Shown here: in pieces, positions 56,953-64,000 of the stretch | How the letters are laid out: each line of letters opens with the position of its first letter | How positions within the stretch are numbered: position 1 is the stretch's first letter | Origin: Ectothiorhodospira shaposhnikovii | GTDB lineage: Bacteria; Pseudomonadota; Gammaproteobacteria; Ectothiorhodospirales; Ectothiorhodospiraceae | Assembly (NCBI RefSeq): GCF_016584105.1 | Contig: NZ_NRSM01000009.1 | Span: 56,727 to 120,726 of the forward strand | Reading direction: 5' to 3' | Length of the DNA stretch: 64,000 nt | Notes under the pieces: generated by a model | What the model saw: only the letters and a program-made list of their open reading frames with translations | The model's database searches: none | What the model was told of the DNA's origin: nothing | Made by a program: the position numbers and the translations under genes

Positions 56953-58827
56953 TCAGACTTCCCGTTCGGGCGCCAGATGCCAGTGCTCCGGCGAACGCCA
57001 CAGCCCCGACAGCAGCAGTTCCCGCATGAAGAAGAATTCCTTGGGCAACTTGTCATAGAGCTTGGAGAACAGTTCCTCGTGGGCCATCAACTCCTCCTTC
57101 CAGGCCTCCCGATCCACCTCCATCACCTTGTCAAAATCCCTCATGGAGAAATCCAGGCCCTTGAAGTCGATATCGTTGTAATGGGGCATCCAGCCGATGG
57201 GGCTCTCCACCGCCGAAGTCCTGCCTCTGACGCGATCGATGACCCACTTGAGTACCCGCATGTTCTCGCCGAAACCGGGCCAGGCAAAGTTGCCGTGTTC
57301 ATCCTTACGGAACCAGTTGACCCCGAAGATGCGCGGTGGTGACGGCAGATCGCGACCGAACTGCAGCCAGTGATTGAAATAATCCCCCATGTGATACCCG
57401 GCAAAGGGCAGCATGGCGAAGGGATCCCGGCGCACCTGCCCCAGCTTGCCGAAGGCCGCGGCGGTCATCTCCGAGCCCATGGTGGCCGCCAGGTAGACCC
57501 CGGAACTCCAGTTGAAGGACTGGTACACCAGGGGAATGGTGGTGCTTCTGCGACCACCGAAGATAAAGGCGCTGATCGGCACCCCTCTGGGGTTTTCCCA
57601 CTCGGGATCAATGCTCGGGCATTGACCGGCCGGCACCGTGAAACGGGCATTGGGGTGGGCCACCGGCTTGCCGGAGGACGGGTCGTACACCGCGCCTGTC
57701 CAGGTGATGGTGCCCTTGGGCGGCTCGTCGCTCATGCCCTCCCACCAGACATCTCCGTCCGGCGTCACGCCCACGTTGGTGAAGATGGCATTGGCCTTGA
57801 CCGTTTCCATGGCATTGGGATTGGTCTTGTAATTGGTGCCCGGCGCCACCCCGAAATAGCCCGCCTCGGGGTTGATGGCATAAAGCTGTCCGGAGGAGTC
57901 GGGCTTGATCCATGCGATGTCGTCACCCACCGTGGTGATCTTCCAGCCGTCCAGAGACTCTGGCGGGATCATCATGGCGAAATTGGTCTTGCCGCAGGCG
58001 CTGGGGAAGGCGGCCGCCAGATAGGTCTTTTCCCCTTCGGGAGATTCCGCCCCCAGGATCAGCATGTGCTCCGCCAGCCATCCCTCCTGCCGGGCCATGG
58101 ATGAAGCGATGCGCAGGGCAAAGCACTTCTTGCCCAGCAGGGCATTGCCGCCATAGCCGCTGCCGTAGGACATGATGGAGCGCTCTTCGGGGAAGTGTAC
58201 GATGTACTTGGTGTCGGGATTGCAGGGCCATTTGGCATCCTGCTGGCCCGGAGCCAGGGGGGCCCCCACCGAGTGCAGGCACTTGACGAAATCCCCCTCG
58301 CCGAGGATATCGATGACCTTGCGTCCCATGCGGGTCATGATGCGCATGTTGACCACCACATAGGGGGAATCGCTCAGCTCCACGCCGATCTGGGAGATGG
58401 GAGAGCCCAGCGGCCCCATGCTGAAGGGAATGACATACATGGTGCGCCCCCGCATGCAACCATCGAACAGGCCGCTGAGAGTCTGCTTCATGGCGCGGGG
58501 GTCTTCCCAGTTATTGGTGGGGCCGGCGTCTTCCTTGCGCAGGCTGCAGATGAAGGTACGATCCTCCACCCGGGCCACGTCACTGGGGTCGGAAAAACAG
58601 GCAAAGCTGTTGGGACGTTTTTCCGGGTTGAGGCGAATGAAGGTCCCCTGCTCAACCAACTGACTGGTAAAGAAGTCGTATTCTTCCTGAGAGCCGTTGC
58701 ACCAGTAGACTGCGTCCGGTTTGCACAGATCCACCATTTCCTGAACCCAGCGGACCAGAGCTTCGTTCCTGACCTCACTGGAATAATCGGCACCGGGGAC
58801 TGACTGGGTTCGCACTTGTTCGCTCAT
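56953..58827 (-). CDS. pckG: Phosphoenolpyruvate carboxykinase (GTP)
   Basis: A 624-residue GTP-dependent PEPCK converting oxaloacetate and GTP to PEP, CO2 and GDP at the start of gluconeogenesis. Diagnostic are the P-loop [15 protein letters not shown] with the reactive Cys, the metal/substrate region [10 protein letters not shown], the [12 protein letters not shown] block, and [16 protein letters not shown]. Length is normal for the GTP family and longer than ATP-type PckA. It is monocistronic, with AGAGGAAAC as ribosome-binding site. The 115-bp gap to cheB holds no clear terminator. Confidence 0.97.
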   Translation of the reverse strand: MSEQVRTQSVPGADYSSEVRNEALVRWVQEMVDLCKPDAVYWCNGSQEEYDFFTSQLVEQGTFIRLNPEKRPNSFACFSDPSDVARVEDRTFICSLRKEDAGPTNNWEDPRAMKQTLSGLFDGCMRGRTMYVIPFSMGPLGSPISQIGVELSDSPYVVVNMRIMTRMGRKVIDILGEGDFVKCLHSVGAPLAPGQQDAKWPCNPDTKYIVHFPEERSIMSYGSGYGGNALLGKKCFALRIASSMARQEGWLAEHMLILGAESPEGEKTYLAAAFPSACGKTNFAMMIPPESLDGWKITTVGDDIAWIKPDSSGQLYAINPEAGYFGVAPGTNYKTNPNAMETVKANAIFTNVGVTPDGDVWWEGMSDEPPKGTITWTGAVYDPSSGKPVAHPNARFTVPAGQCPSIDPEWENPRGVPISAFIFGGRRSTTIPLVYQSFNWSSGVYLAATMGSEMTAAAFGKLGQVRRDPFAMLPFAGYHMGDYFNHWLQFGRDLPSPPRIFGVNWFRKDEHGNFAWPGFGENMRVLKWVIDRVRGRTSAVESPIGWMPHYNDIDFKGLDFSMRDFDKVMEVDREAWKEELMAHEELFSKLYDKLPKEFFFMRELLLSGLWRSPEHWHLAPEREV

Positions 58828-58942
58828 GTTTCCTCTCAGGTTTGAATTGAAAATGCCCGTGTGACGAGACTAGCGCAGGCGGCGCCGCATTGCATCCTCA
58901 AAACAGACCACGGGATTCAGGTTTTGTCCCCCATGCCCGGAG

Positions 58943-60022
58943 TCATCCCCTGCGCAGTTTGCCCATCCCGAAATGCACAATCTCCTCGGGTAAGGCCTGC
59001 AGGGGCAGGCTACGCTCCACCGCCTGCATCCTCACGGCTTCACGGGGCATGCCATAGACCACGCAACTGGCCTCATCCTGGGCCAGAGTCAACGCACCGG
59101 CCTCACGCATCTCCCTGAGACCCCGCGCACCGTCATCCCCCATTCCAGTCATGATGATCCCCAGGGCATTGCCCCCCGCACAACGGGCCACTGAACGGAA
59201 CAGCACATCGACCGAAGGGCGATGGCGGTTGACCGCCGGTCCCTGTTCCACCGTGACCCGGTACTGCGCGCCACTCCGGTGCAGCAACAGGTGAAACCCA
59301 CCCGGCGCAATCAGGGCCAGTCCTGGCAGCACCCGGTCACCATCCCGTGCTTCTCTGACCTCGATGCTGCAGAGTCCGTCCAGCCGGTCGGAAAATGCCG
59401 CCGTGAATTTCTCCGGCATGTGCTGCACGATCACCAGTCCGGGACAGGTGCGTGGCAGCCGGGTGAGCAGAACTTCCAGCGCCTGGGTTCCACCCGTCGA
59501 AGTCCCCACGGCAACGATCTTGTCGGTGGTCTGATGCAGGACCGTCTTGCCTGGCGCGGCCACCACCGCATCCGCGGAAAGCTTCGGAGGCACCGGCTCC
59601 TGCCGGGTGATCATCCTGGGACGCGCATGGGCGGCCGCCCGTACGGAGCGAATCAGGTCATCCTGCGCCTCCTGCAGAAACTGCTTCACACCCAGGGTGG
59701 GCTTGGCAACGACCTCAACAGCCCCGGCAGACATGGCCTGCAGGGTGGTACTGGCCCCCTTTTCGGTGAGAGTGGAACAGATCACCACCGGCGTGGGCCG
59801 CTCCGCCATCAGTTTTTTCAAGAATGTAATGCCATCCATGCGAGGCATTTCCACATCCAGCACCAGCACATCCGGCCAGTCGCGATTCATCTTTTGAAGG
59901 GCAAACAGTGGATCGGCGGCCGTTCCGATCACCTGGATATCCGGCGCCGTGGACAACACCTCGGACAGCACCTGGCGAACCGTGGCCGAATCATCCACCA
60001 GCATGACACGGATCTTTTTCAT
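58943..60022 (-). CDS. cheB: Chemotaxis response regulator protein-glutamate methylesterase CheB
   Basis: A 359-residue two-domain protein. The receiver domain (1-120) carries the acidic pair VDDSA, phospho-Asp in [13 protein letters not shown], Thr in CSTLTEKG and Lys in VAKPTLG. The linker and methylesterase domain have the Ser of GTSTGG, His of VQHMPEKF and Asp of MTGMGDDG. It demethylates or deamidates chemoreceptors when phosphorylated by CheA. Overlaps cheD (ATGA). It is the last gene of the operon. Its phosphodonor CheA is disrupted upstream. Confidence 0.97.
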   Translation of the reverse strand: MKKIRVMLVDDSATVRQVLSEVLSTAPDIQVIGTAADPLFALQKMNRDWPDVLVLDVEMPRMDGITFLKKLMAERPTPVVICSTLTEKGASTTLQAMSAGAVEVVAKPTLGVKQFLQEAQDDLIRSVRAAAHARPRMITRQEPVPPKLSADAVVAAPGKTVLHQTTDKIVAVGTSTGGTQALEVLLTRLPRTCPGLVIVQHMPEKFTAAFSDRLDGLCSIEVREARDGDRVLPGLALIAPGGFHLLLHRSGAQYRVTVEQGPAVNRHRPSVDVLFRSVARCAGGNALGIIMTGMGDDGARGLREMREAGALTLAQDEASCVVYGMPREAVRMQAVERSLPLQALPEEIVHFGMGKLRRG

Positions 60023-60549
60023 GGGCGTTTTTCCAGGATGGGAACCTGTACAGCCCCCGGCAAGGGGAGGTGCTTGAGCCAGACATCGCCGGTGCGAATG
60101 TCAAATACCAATTGCCGGTGCCCCGCCCCTCCTGAATGCTCCGCTTTCAGGCTCAGGCCATACTGGGCAAGCAAGGTCTTACCCTTGACGACATTTTCAG
60201 CATATACGCGTGAACCACTCCGGCACTGCCCCGTCCGTTCGTCCAGAAACATGCAGCCACCGCCAAAGAGTTTTGCCTCAAGCTCACGGGGTGGGCAGCC
60301 AGCCTGGCGCATGGATTCAATCAGCGCATGGATGGCCTGATCCGCGAACCGGGTTTCCGAGCCCTCCCGATGCACCAGGGATTCGGCGATAACGTAATGG
60401 CACATGCCGCCAATTTTGTTCAGGGGATGCCAGACCGTCACTGAAACACAGGAACCCAGGATAGTACGCAGACGGGTATTCGCATCCCCGATCCTCACAT
60501 CGCCAGGGCCCAGAAAAACATCCTGAACCACATCATCCTGCTTCATCAC
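60019..60549 (-). CDS. cheD: Chemoreceptor glutamine deamidase CheD
   Basis: A 176-residue CheD. The catalytic triad is visible: Thr in RTILGSC, Cys in GSCVSVTVW and His in [10 protein letters not shown]. Also KLFGGGCMF, typical of the family. It deamidates receptor Gln residues and, in some species, modulates CheC. Overlaps both cheR (upstream) and cheB (downstream) by four bases. Confidence 0.95.
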   Translation of the reverse strand: MMKQDDVVQDVFLGPGDVRIGDANTRLRTILGSCVSVTVWHPLNKIGGMCHYVIAESLVHREGSETRFADQAIHALIESMRQAGCPPRELEAKLFGGGCMFLDERTGQCRSGSRVYAENVVKGKTLLAQYGLSLKAEHSGGAGHRQLVFDIRTGDVWLKHLPLPGAVQVPILEKRP

Positions 60550-61373
60550 GTCACGATCTCTTTCCGATACACCGCGGGTGCCTGCAGAGCCAGATCATGC
60601 TGAATGCCATTCAGGCTTTCAGAGTGACTGACAAAAAACCAGCCGCCGGGATTAAGCCGCTTCAAAACACGGGAAATCACCTTCTGCTTGGTGGCCATCT
60701 CAAAATAGATCAGGACATTCCTCAAAAAAATGATGTCGAAATCTCCCACATCCGGCAGATAGTCATTCAGGTTCACCCGCATGAAACCGACCTTGCTCCG
60801 TACTGAAGCATCAATCAGCAACTGACCAGAGTAAGAGCCGGTCCCTTTCAGACAATACCGCTTCAGATAGGCCTGGGGGATGCCCTCGATCCGTGACATC
60901 TCATAAAGTCCCAGACGCGCCCTGTCCAAGATACTCGCATTGATATCGGAGCCAAGGACCTCCCATCCTGTGGCGCCGAGCACGTCATCACAGACCATGG
61001 CAAGACTGTAAGCCTCCTCACCACTGGAAGATGCGGCGCTCCAGATCCGTAACGGATTGGAAGGGCCACGAAGGCGCTTTATCTTGTACTCGGGCAAAAC
61101 CCGGTCACGAAGCAACTCAAAATGCCTGGGCTCCCTGAAAAAGTAAGTTTCATTGGTCGTTAGAAGATCAATGGCAACCTGAAGTTCAGCAGGCTGACTT
61201 TTGACAAGCTTGTAATATTCAGAAAAACTGGCCAAACCATGATGAACAAGGCGCCGGGTGAGACGTCCCTGGACCAAGGCCTTTTTTGCGGGCGTAAGAC
61301 TGATGCCCGCCAGCTCATGGATCATTTTCTGAAAGTGAGCAAACTCATGCGGCTTAAGCTCGATGTCAGGCAT
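60546..61373 (-). CDS. cheR: Chemotaxis protein methyltransferase CheR
   Basis: A 275-residue SAM-dependent methyltransferase that methylates receptor Glu residues. N-terminal all-alpha CheR_N domain (ALVQGRLTRRLVHHG), then the Rossmann core with LRIWSAASSSGEEAYSLAMV (SAM loop), LGSDINASILDRAR, and FDIIFLRNVLIYFE. No TPR extension. It starts 5 bp after the cheW stop. Confidence 0.96.
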   Translation of the reverse strand: MPDIELKPHEFAHFQKMIHELAGISLTPAKKALVQGRLTRRLVHHGLASFSEYYKLVKSQPAELQVAIDLLTTNETYFFREPRHFELLRDRVLPEYKIKRLRGPSNPLRIWSAASSSGEEAYSLAMVCDDVLGATGWEVLGSDINASILDRARLGLYEMSRIEGIPQAYLKRYCLKGTGSYSGQLLIDASVRSKVGFMRVNLNDYLPDVGDFDIIFLRNVLIYFEMATKQKVISRVLKRLNPGGWFFVSHSESLNGIQHDLALQAPAVYRKEIVT

Positions 61374-61378
61374 ATGGG

Positions 61379-61960
61379 TTACGGTATCAACTTGTCTTCT
61401 CTACCGCCCGGATCATAGGCATGCGGGTTTTCAGCAATAACCGCCTTGTCGCCAACATCCGCCAAAAATTGAATATCTTCCGCGGACAATATCTGATCCA
61501 GTTTTAATATAATGACAAAATCCTCCCCGACCCGTCCCATGCCCTGAATGAAGCGCGTACTGATGCGGGCCCCGAAGGCCGGTGCCGGCAGCACATCGGC
61601 ATCCGAAATCTCCAGCACCTGATTGACCGCATCCACCATAAGCCCCACCACCTGCTGATCTCCTTCCGGATCCACCAACTCAACCAGCACAATGCAACTC
61701 CTGCGGTTGATCTGACTCAGGGACTTGCCGAAGCGGCGTGCCAGATCAATCACGGGCACCACCGATCCGCGCAAATTGATGACCCCCCTTATGAAGTCCG
61801 GCACCATGGGTACGGAGGTGACTTTCCCATACTCTATGATCTCCTTGATATTCAGGATTCCAATACCAAAGATATCCCCCTTCAGCATGAAGGAAAGATA
61901 TTGCTTGAACACATCGGCATCAGGCTTCCGATGCTGATCGACCGGCTTGAGCGCCTTCAT
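61379..61960 (-). CDS. cheW: Chemotaxis coupling protein CheW
   Basis: A 193-residue CheW, slightly longer than usual because of polar N- and C-terminal tails. The SH3-like core carries GDIFGIGILNIKEIIEYGKVT, MVPDFIRGVINLRGSVVPVIDL and VGLMVDAVNQVLEI. It links receptors to CheA. It lies between the receptor gene and cheR. Confidence 0.95.
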   Translation of the reverse strand: MKALKPVDQHRKPDADVFKQYLSFMLKGDIFGIGILNIKEIIEYGKVTSVPMVPDFIRGVINLRGSVVPVIDLARRFGKSLSQINRRSCIVLVELVDPEGDQQVVGLMVDAVNQVLEISDADVLPAPAFGARISTRFIQGMGRVGEDFVIILKLDQILSAEDIQFLADVGDKAVIAENPHAYDPGGREDKLIP

Positions 61961-61972
61961 GGATCACCTCCT

Positions 61973-63622
61973 TCAAAAGCGCACGAACTCACGCTCATTC
62001 ACTTCCACACTCACATCCTGTGTGCGCTTGGGCGCGGGTGGGCGCTTTTTTCCGCCAGGGGTTGAAGGGCGGCTGGGGGGCGTTGCCTTCCTGACGGAAA
62101 CGTCATCATCCTCCAGTTTGAAGAAGCGCATGCTGGATTGCAGCTCTTCGGCCTGACCGCTCATTTCTTCGGCGGTCGCCGAAAGCTCCTCGGAGGCAGC
62201 GGCACTTTGCTGGGCCACTTCACTAAGCTGGGTGATTGCGGCGTTGATCTGGGCAACGCCACTGGCCTGTTCTTCCGAAGCAGAGCTGATCTCCTGCACC
62301 AGATCGGAGGTTCGGGTAATGGAAGGCACCATTTCTTCCAGCAGACGGCCGGCCCGTTCCGCAACCTCCACCGAGTTGCCTGCCAGCTCGCCAATCTCCC
62401 GTGCGGCCACCTGACTGCGCTCCGCCAGTTTCCGGACCTCGGTTGCCACCACGGCGAAGCCCTTGCCGTGATCACCAGCCCGCGCCGCTTCGATGGCCGC
62501 ATTGAGGGCCAGCAAATTGGTCTGATAGGCAATGTCGTCAATGATCGCGATCTTGTCCGCGATGCTCTTCATCGCCGTCACGGTCCTCCTGACAACTTCG
62601 CCGCTTTCTCTGGCTTCTTCCGCGGCCTTGGAAGCCACTCCGTCCGTGACCTTGGCGTTTTCAGTATTCTGGTTAATGGAGGCCGTCATCTGCTCCACGG
62701 AAGCGGAAGTCTCTTCGATGCTGCTGGCCTGTTCCGTGGCGCCCTGACTCAAGGACTGGGAAGTACTGCTGACCTGTTCGGAGGCACTGGCCAGATTATC
62801 GGCGGCGGAACGCACCTCGAAAATGATCTGGGAAAGTTTCTCCACCATGTTGCCCATGGCGGTCATGACCTGCCCGGTTTCGTCCCGGTATTGCTGACCA
62901 ATGGTCACGCGCATGTCACCCTCGGCAAGCTGATTGGCCACCGTCACCGCCTGTCTCAGAGGATTTGAAATGGAGCGGGAAATCACCAAGCCCATCACAA
63001 GCCCGATGACAACGCTGCCCAAGATCAGGATGATGGTGAACAGAGTGCTGCTTTCATGGACTTCATTACTTAGTTGTGAAAGTGCTTCGGCGTTGCGCTC
63101 CTTGAGATGACTCACCTGGCTCAAAACCTGATCAACCTCCTCGTCGACGGGCCTGAGTTCCTGGCTGATAAATTGCGCTGGCGTTGGAGATTGCTGAATG
63201 TCTTCGGACTGCATCATGGTCAGCAGTCGTTCAATCAGCCTGGCACGCTCCGCGCTCAAGGCATCATAACGCTGAAACAGCAGTGTGGCCTCATCCGCAT
63301 CAATCAGATCCCGTGCCTGGCGCACATAATTGGCTTCATCGGCAGCATAAACCCTGATTCTTTGAATGTAATGCTGGCGCTGTTCCTGATTCCCGGCGAG
63401 CACCATGTTCCGGATGGCAAGACTCCCATTCAAGAGATGAACATTCGCTTCCTTGATATAGGATATTCCGAGCAACTCGTGCTCAAACATGCGATCCTTG
63501 AGCGCGTCAATTCGGCCCATGTTACTCACACCCACCCAGCCCACAATGGCGGTAATCAGCGCCATGATAACGAAGGCCAGGATGAGCCTGATGCCTACAC
63601 GAAGATTATTGAACCAAGCCAT
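61973..63622 (-). CDS. Methyl-accepting chemotaxis protein
   Basis: A 549-residue chemoreceptor: TM1 at about 9-31 ([23 protein letters not shown]), four-helix-bundle (4HB_MCP) periplasmic sensor, TM2 at about 190-212 ([21 protein letters not shown]), HAMP, methylation helices and signalling tip [18 protein letters not shown]. No NWETF-like CheR-docking tail. ATG 63622 overlaps the end of cheA, as in many che operons. The ligand is unknown. Full-length, unlike the broken receptor at 14.7-16.4 kb. Confidence 0.95.
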   Translation of the reverse strand: MAWFNNLRVGIRLILAFVIMALITAIVGWVGVSNMGRIDALKDRMFEHELLGISYIKEANVHLLNGSLAIRNMVLAGNQEQRQHYIQRIRVYAADEANYVRQARDLIDADEATLLFQRYDALSAERARLIERLLTMMQSEDIQQSPTPAQFISQELRPVDEEVDQVLSQVSHLKERNAEALSQLSNEVHESSTLFTIILILGSVVIGLVMGLVISRSISNPLRQAVTVANQLAEGDMRVTIGQQYRDETGQVMTAMGNMVEKLSQIIFEVRSAADNLASASEQVSSTSQSLSQGATEQASSIEETSASVEQMTASINQNTENAKVTDGVASKAAEEARESGEVVRRTVTAMKSIADKIAIIDDIAYQTNLLALNAAIEAARAGDHGKGFAVVATEVRKLAERSQVAAREIGELAGNSVEVAERAGRLLEEMVPSITRTSDLVQEISSASEEQASGVAQINAAITQLSEVAQQSAAASEELSATAEEMSGQAEELQSSMRFFKLEDDDVSVRKATPPSRPSTPGGKKRPPAPKRTQDVSVEVNEREFVRF

Positions 63623-63879
63623 GTCCCCTGCTCCCAATATCATGATTTGTTGAATCCTTCAGTGTCCGGGCGTCACGCACCAAGGCCACATCCATCAATC
63701 CGGAAACGTCCAGAACAAGGGCCACCTCACCCGAACCCAGGATGGTGGAACCGGAAATACCGGGCAGACCTGCAAACAATGGCCCAAGGGGTTTGATGAC
63801 TGCCTGAAGTTGTCCCTTGAGTTCGTCGACCAAAAGACCGGCTTTGTGCCCAGCCCACTGCACGACGACCACGTTCCGG
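63606..63879 (-). pseudogene. cheA: CheA histidine kinase, C-terminal remnant cut by an IS3-family element
   Basis: The frame reading from 63879 to 63606 encodes about 90 residues identical in pattern to the end of CheA's CheW-like domain: RNVVVVQWAGHKAGLLVDELKGQLQAVIKPLGPLF...GISGSTILGSGEVALVLDVSGLMDVAL. Just upstream the homology stops and IS3-type sequence begins at 63880. All phosphotransfer, dimer and kinase domains are separated from this fragment. The position, directly before mcp-cheW-cheR-cheD-cheB, is where cheA belongs. Confidence 0.88.
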
Positions 63880-64000
63880 TGTTCTGGTCAAGTCGCAGCG
63901 GACACGGATTAAGCAGCAACCGCTAAAAAATGTTGCTGAGGGGTGATGTACCCCAGGGACGAGTGGAGCCGGTCGCTGTTGTACTCCATCTCGATGTACT
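63880..64000. mobile_element. IS3-family insertion sequence, right end (partial)
   Basis: The end begins TGTTCTGGTCAAGTCGCAGC, with the TG terminus and a GC-rich inverted-repeat-like sequence typical of IS3-family ends. Inside it lies the transposase C-terminus on the minus strand. The element continues past the window, so its length, other end and target duplication cannot be seen. Confidence 0.82.
63909..64000 (-). CDS. IS3-family transposase (OrfB), C-terminal fragment
   Basis: The minus strand reads YIEMEYNSDRLHSSLGYITP followed by QQHFLAVAA and a stop at 63909. EYN-S-RLHSSLGYITP is the standard end of the DDE integrase domain of IS3-family OrfB. The rest of the gene lies beyond the right edge. 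It inserted into cheA. Confidence 0.9.
   Translation of the reverse strand, partial: YIEMEYNSDRLHSSLGYITPQQHFLAVAA

Overview
The window is high-GC chromosomal DNA from a gammaproteobacterium. Gene order supports this: surE–pcm, tesA/ybbA/ybbP, recJ next to an rpfE-like gene, and thrS–infC–rpmI–rplT–pheS–pheT–ihfA–merR. A cytochrome c' with a b561-type cytochrome b, a LOV photosensor and an FNR-type regulator suggest a metabolically flexible, possibly phototrophic or sulfur-oxidising lineage such as Ectothiorhodospiraceae. That placement is inference only. Most of the window is core chromosome. I see no prophage, CRISPR array or rRNA. One insertion sequence begins at the right edge.

Layout: 1-1.5 kb, pcm (partial), surE and a divergent Smr-domain gene. 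1.6-3.5 kb, a sensory trio: periplasmic haem-type DUF3365 protein, FNR-like regulator and stand-alone LOV protein. 3.5-13.9 kb, tsaB, truD, a YoaA/DinG helicase, a TPR lipoprotein, relA, ybbP-ybbA and tesA. 14-18 kb, a HAD phosphatase, a chemoreceptor gene broken by a 13-bp tandem duplication, cytochrome c' and cytochrome b561. 18-22 kb, an AttEFGH-like ABC/lipocalin operon. 22-31 kb, a glycosyltransferase, two tandem mgtE genes, recJ, an rpfE-like gene, ampG and tRNA-Pro(GGG). 31-38 kb, the translation operon, in which infC appears to start at AUC. 38-46 kb, a VTT/SNARE-associated-type membrane protein, a subtilisin lipoprotein, a PepSY flavoreductase and an NHL-repeat protein.

The most unusual locus is 46.4-56.8 kb. 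It is a tight seven-gene operon: a secreted SH3-vWA protein, a MacB/FtsX-like ABC ATPase and permease, a cysteine-free SUMF1/FGE-like protein with a helical tail, two coiled-coil lipoproteins (one with a glycine zipper) and a secreted PDZ-S41 protease. It ends in a strong terminator. It is divergent from a polytopic membrane protein carrying a LuxR-type DNA-binding domain. It looks like an envelope-spanning, ATP-driven module under its own membrane-bound regulator, and I do not recognise it as a named system.

The right end holds pckG (GTP-type PEPCK) and a chemotaxis operon transcribed cheA'-mcp-cheW-cheR-cheD-cheB. Only the last ~90 codons of cheA are present. They abut the right end of an IS3-family element, so this chemotaxis pathway is probably broken. 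Together with the frameshifted chemoreceptor at 14.7-16.4 kb this suggests decay of chemotaxis in this strain. No gap between genes exceeds 300 bp.
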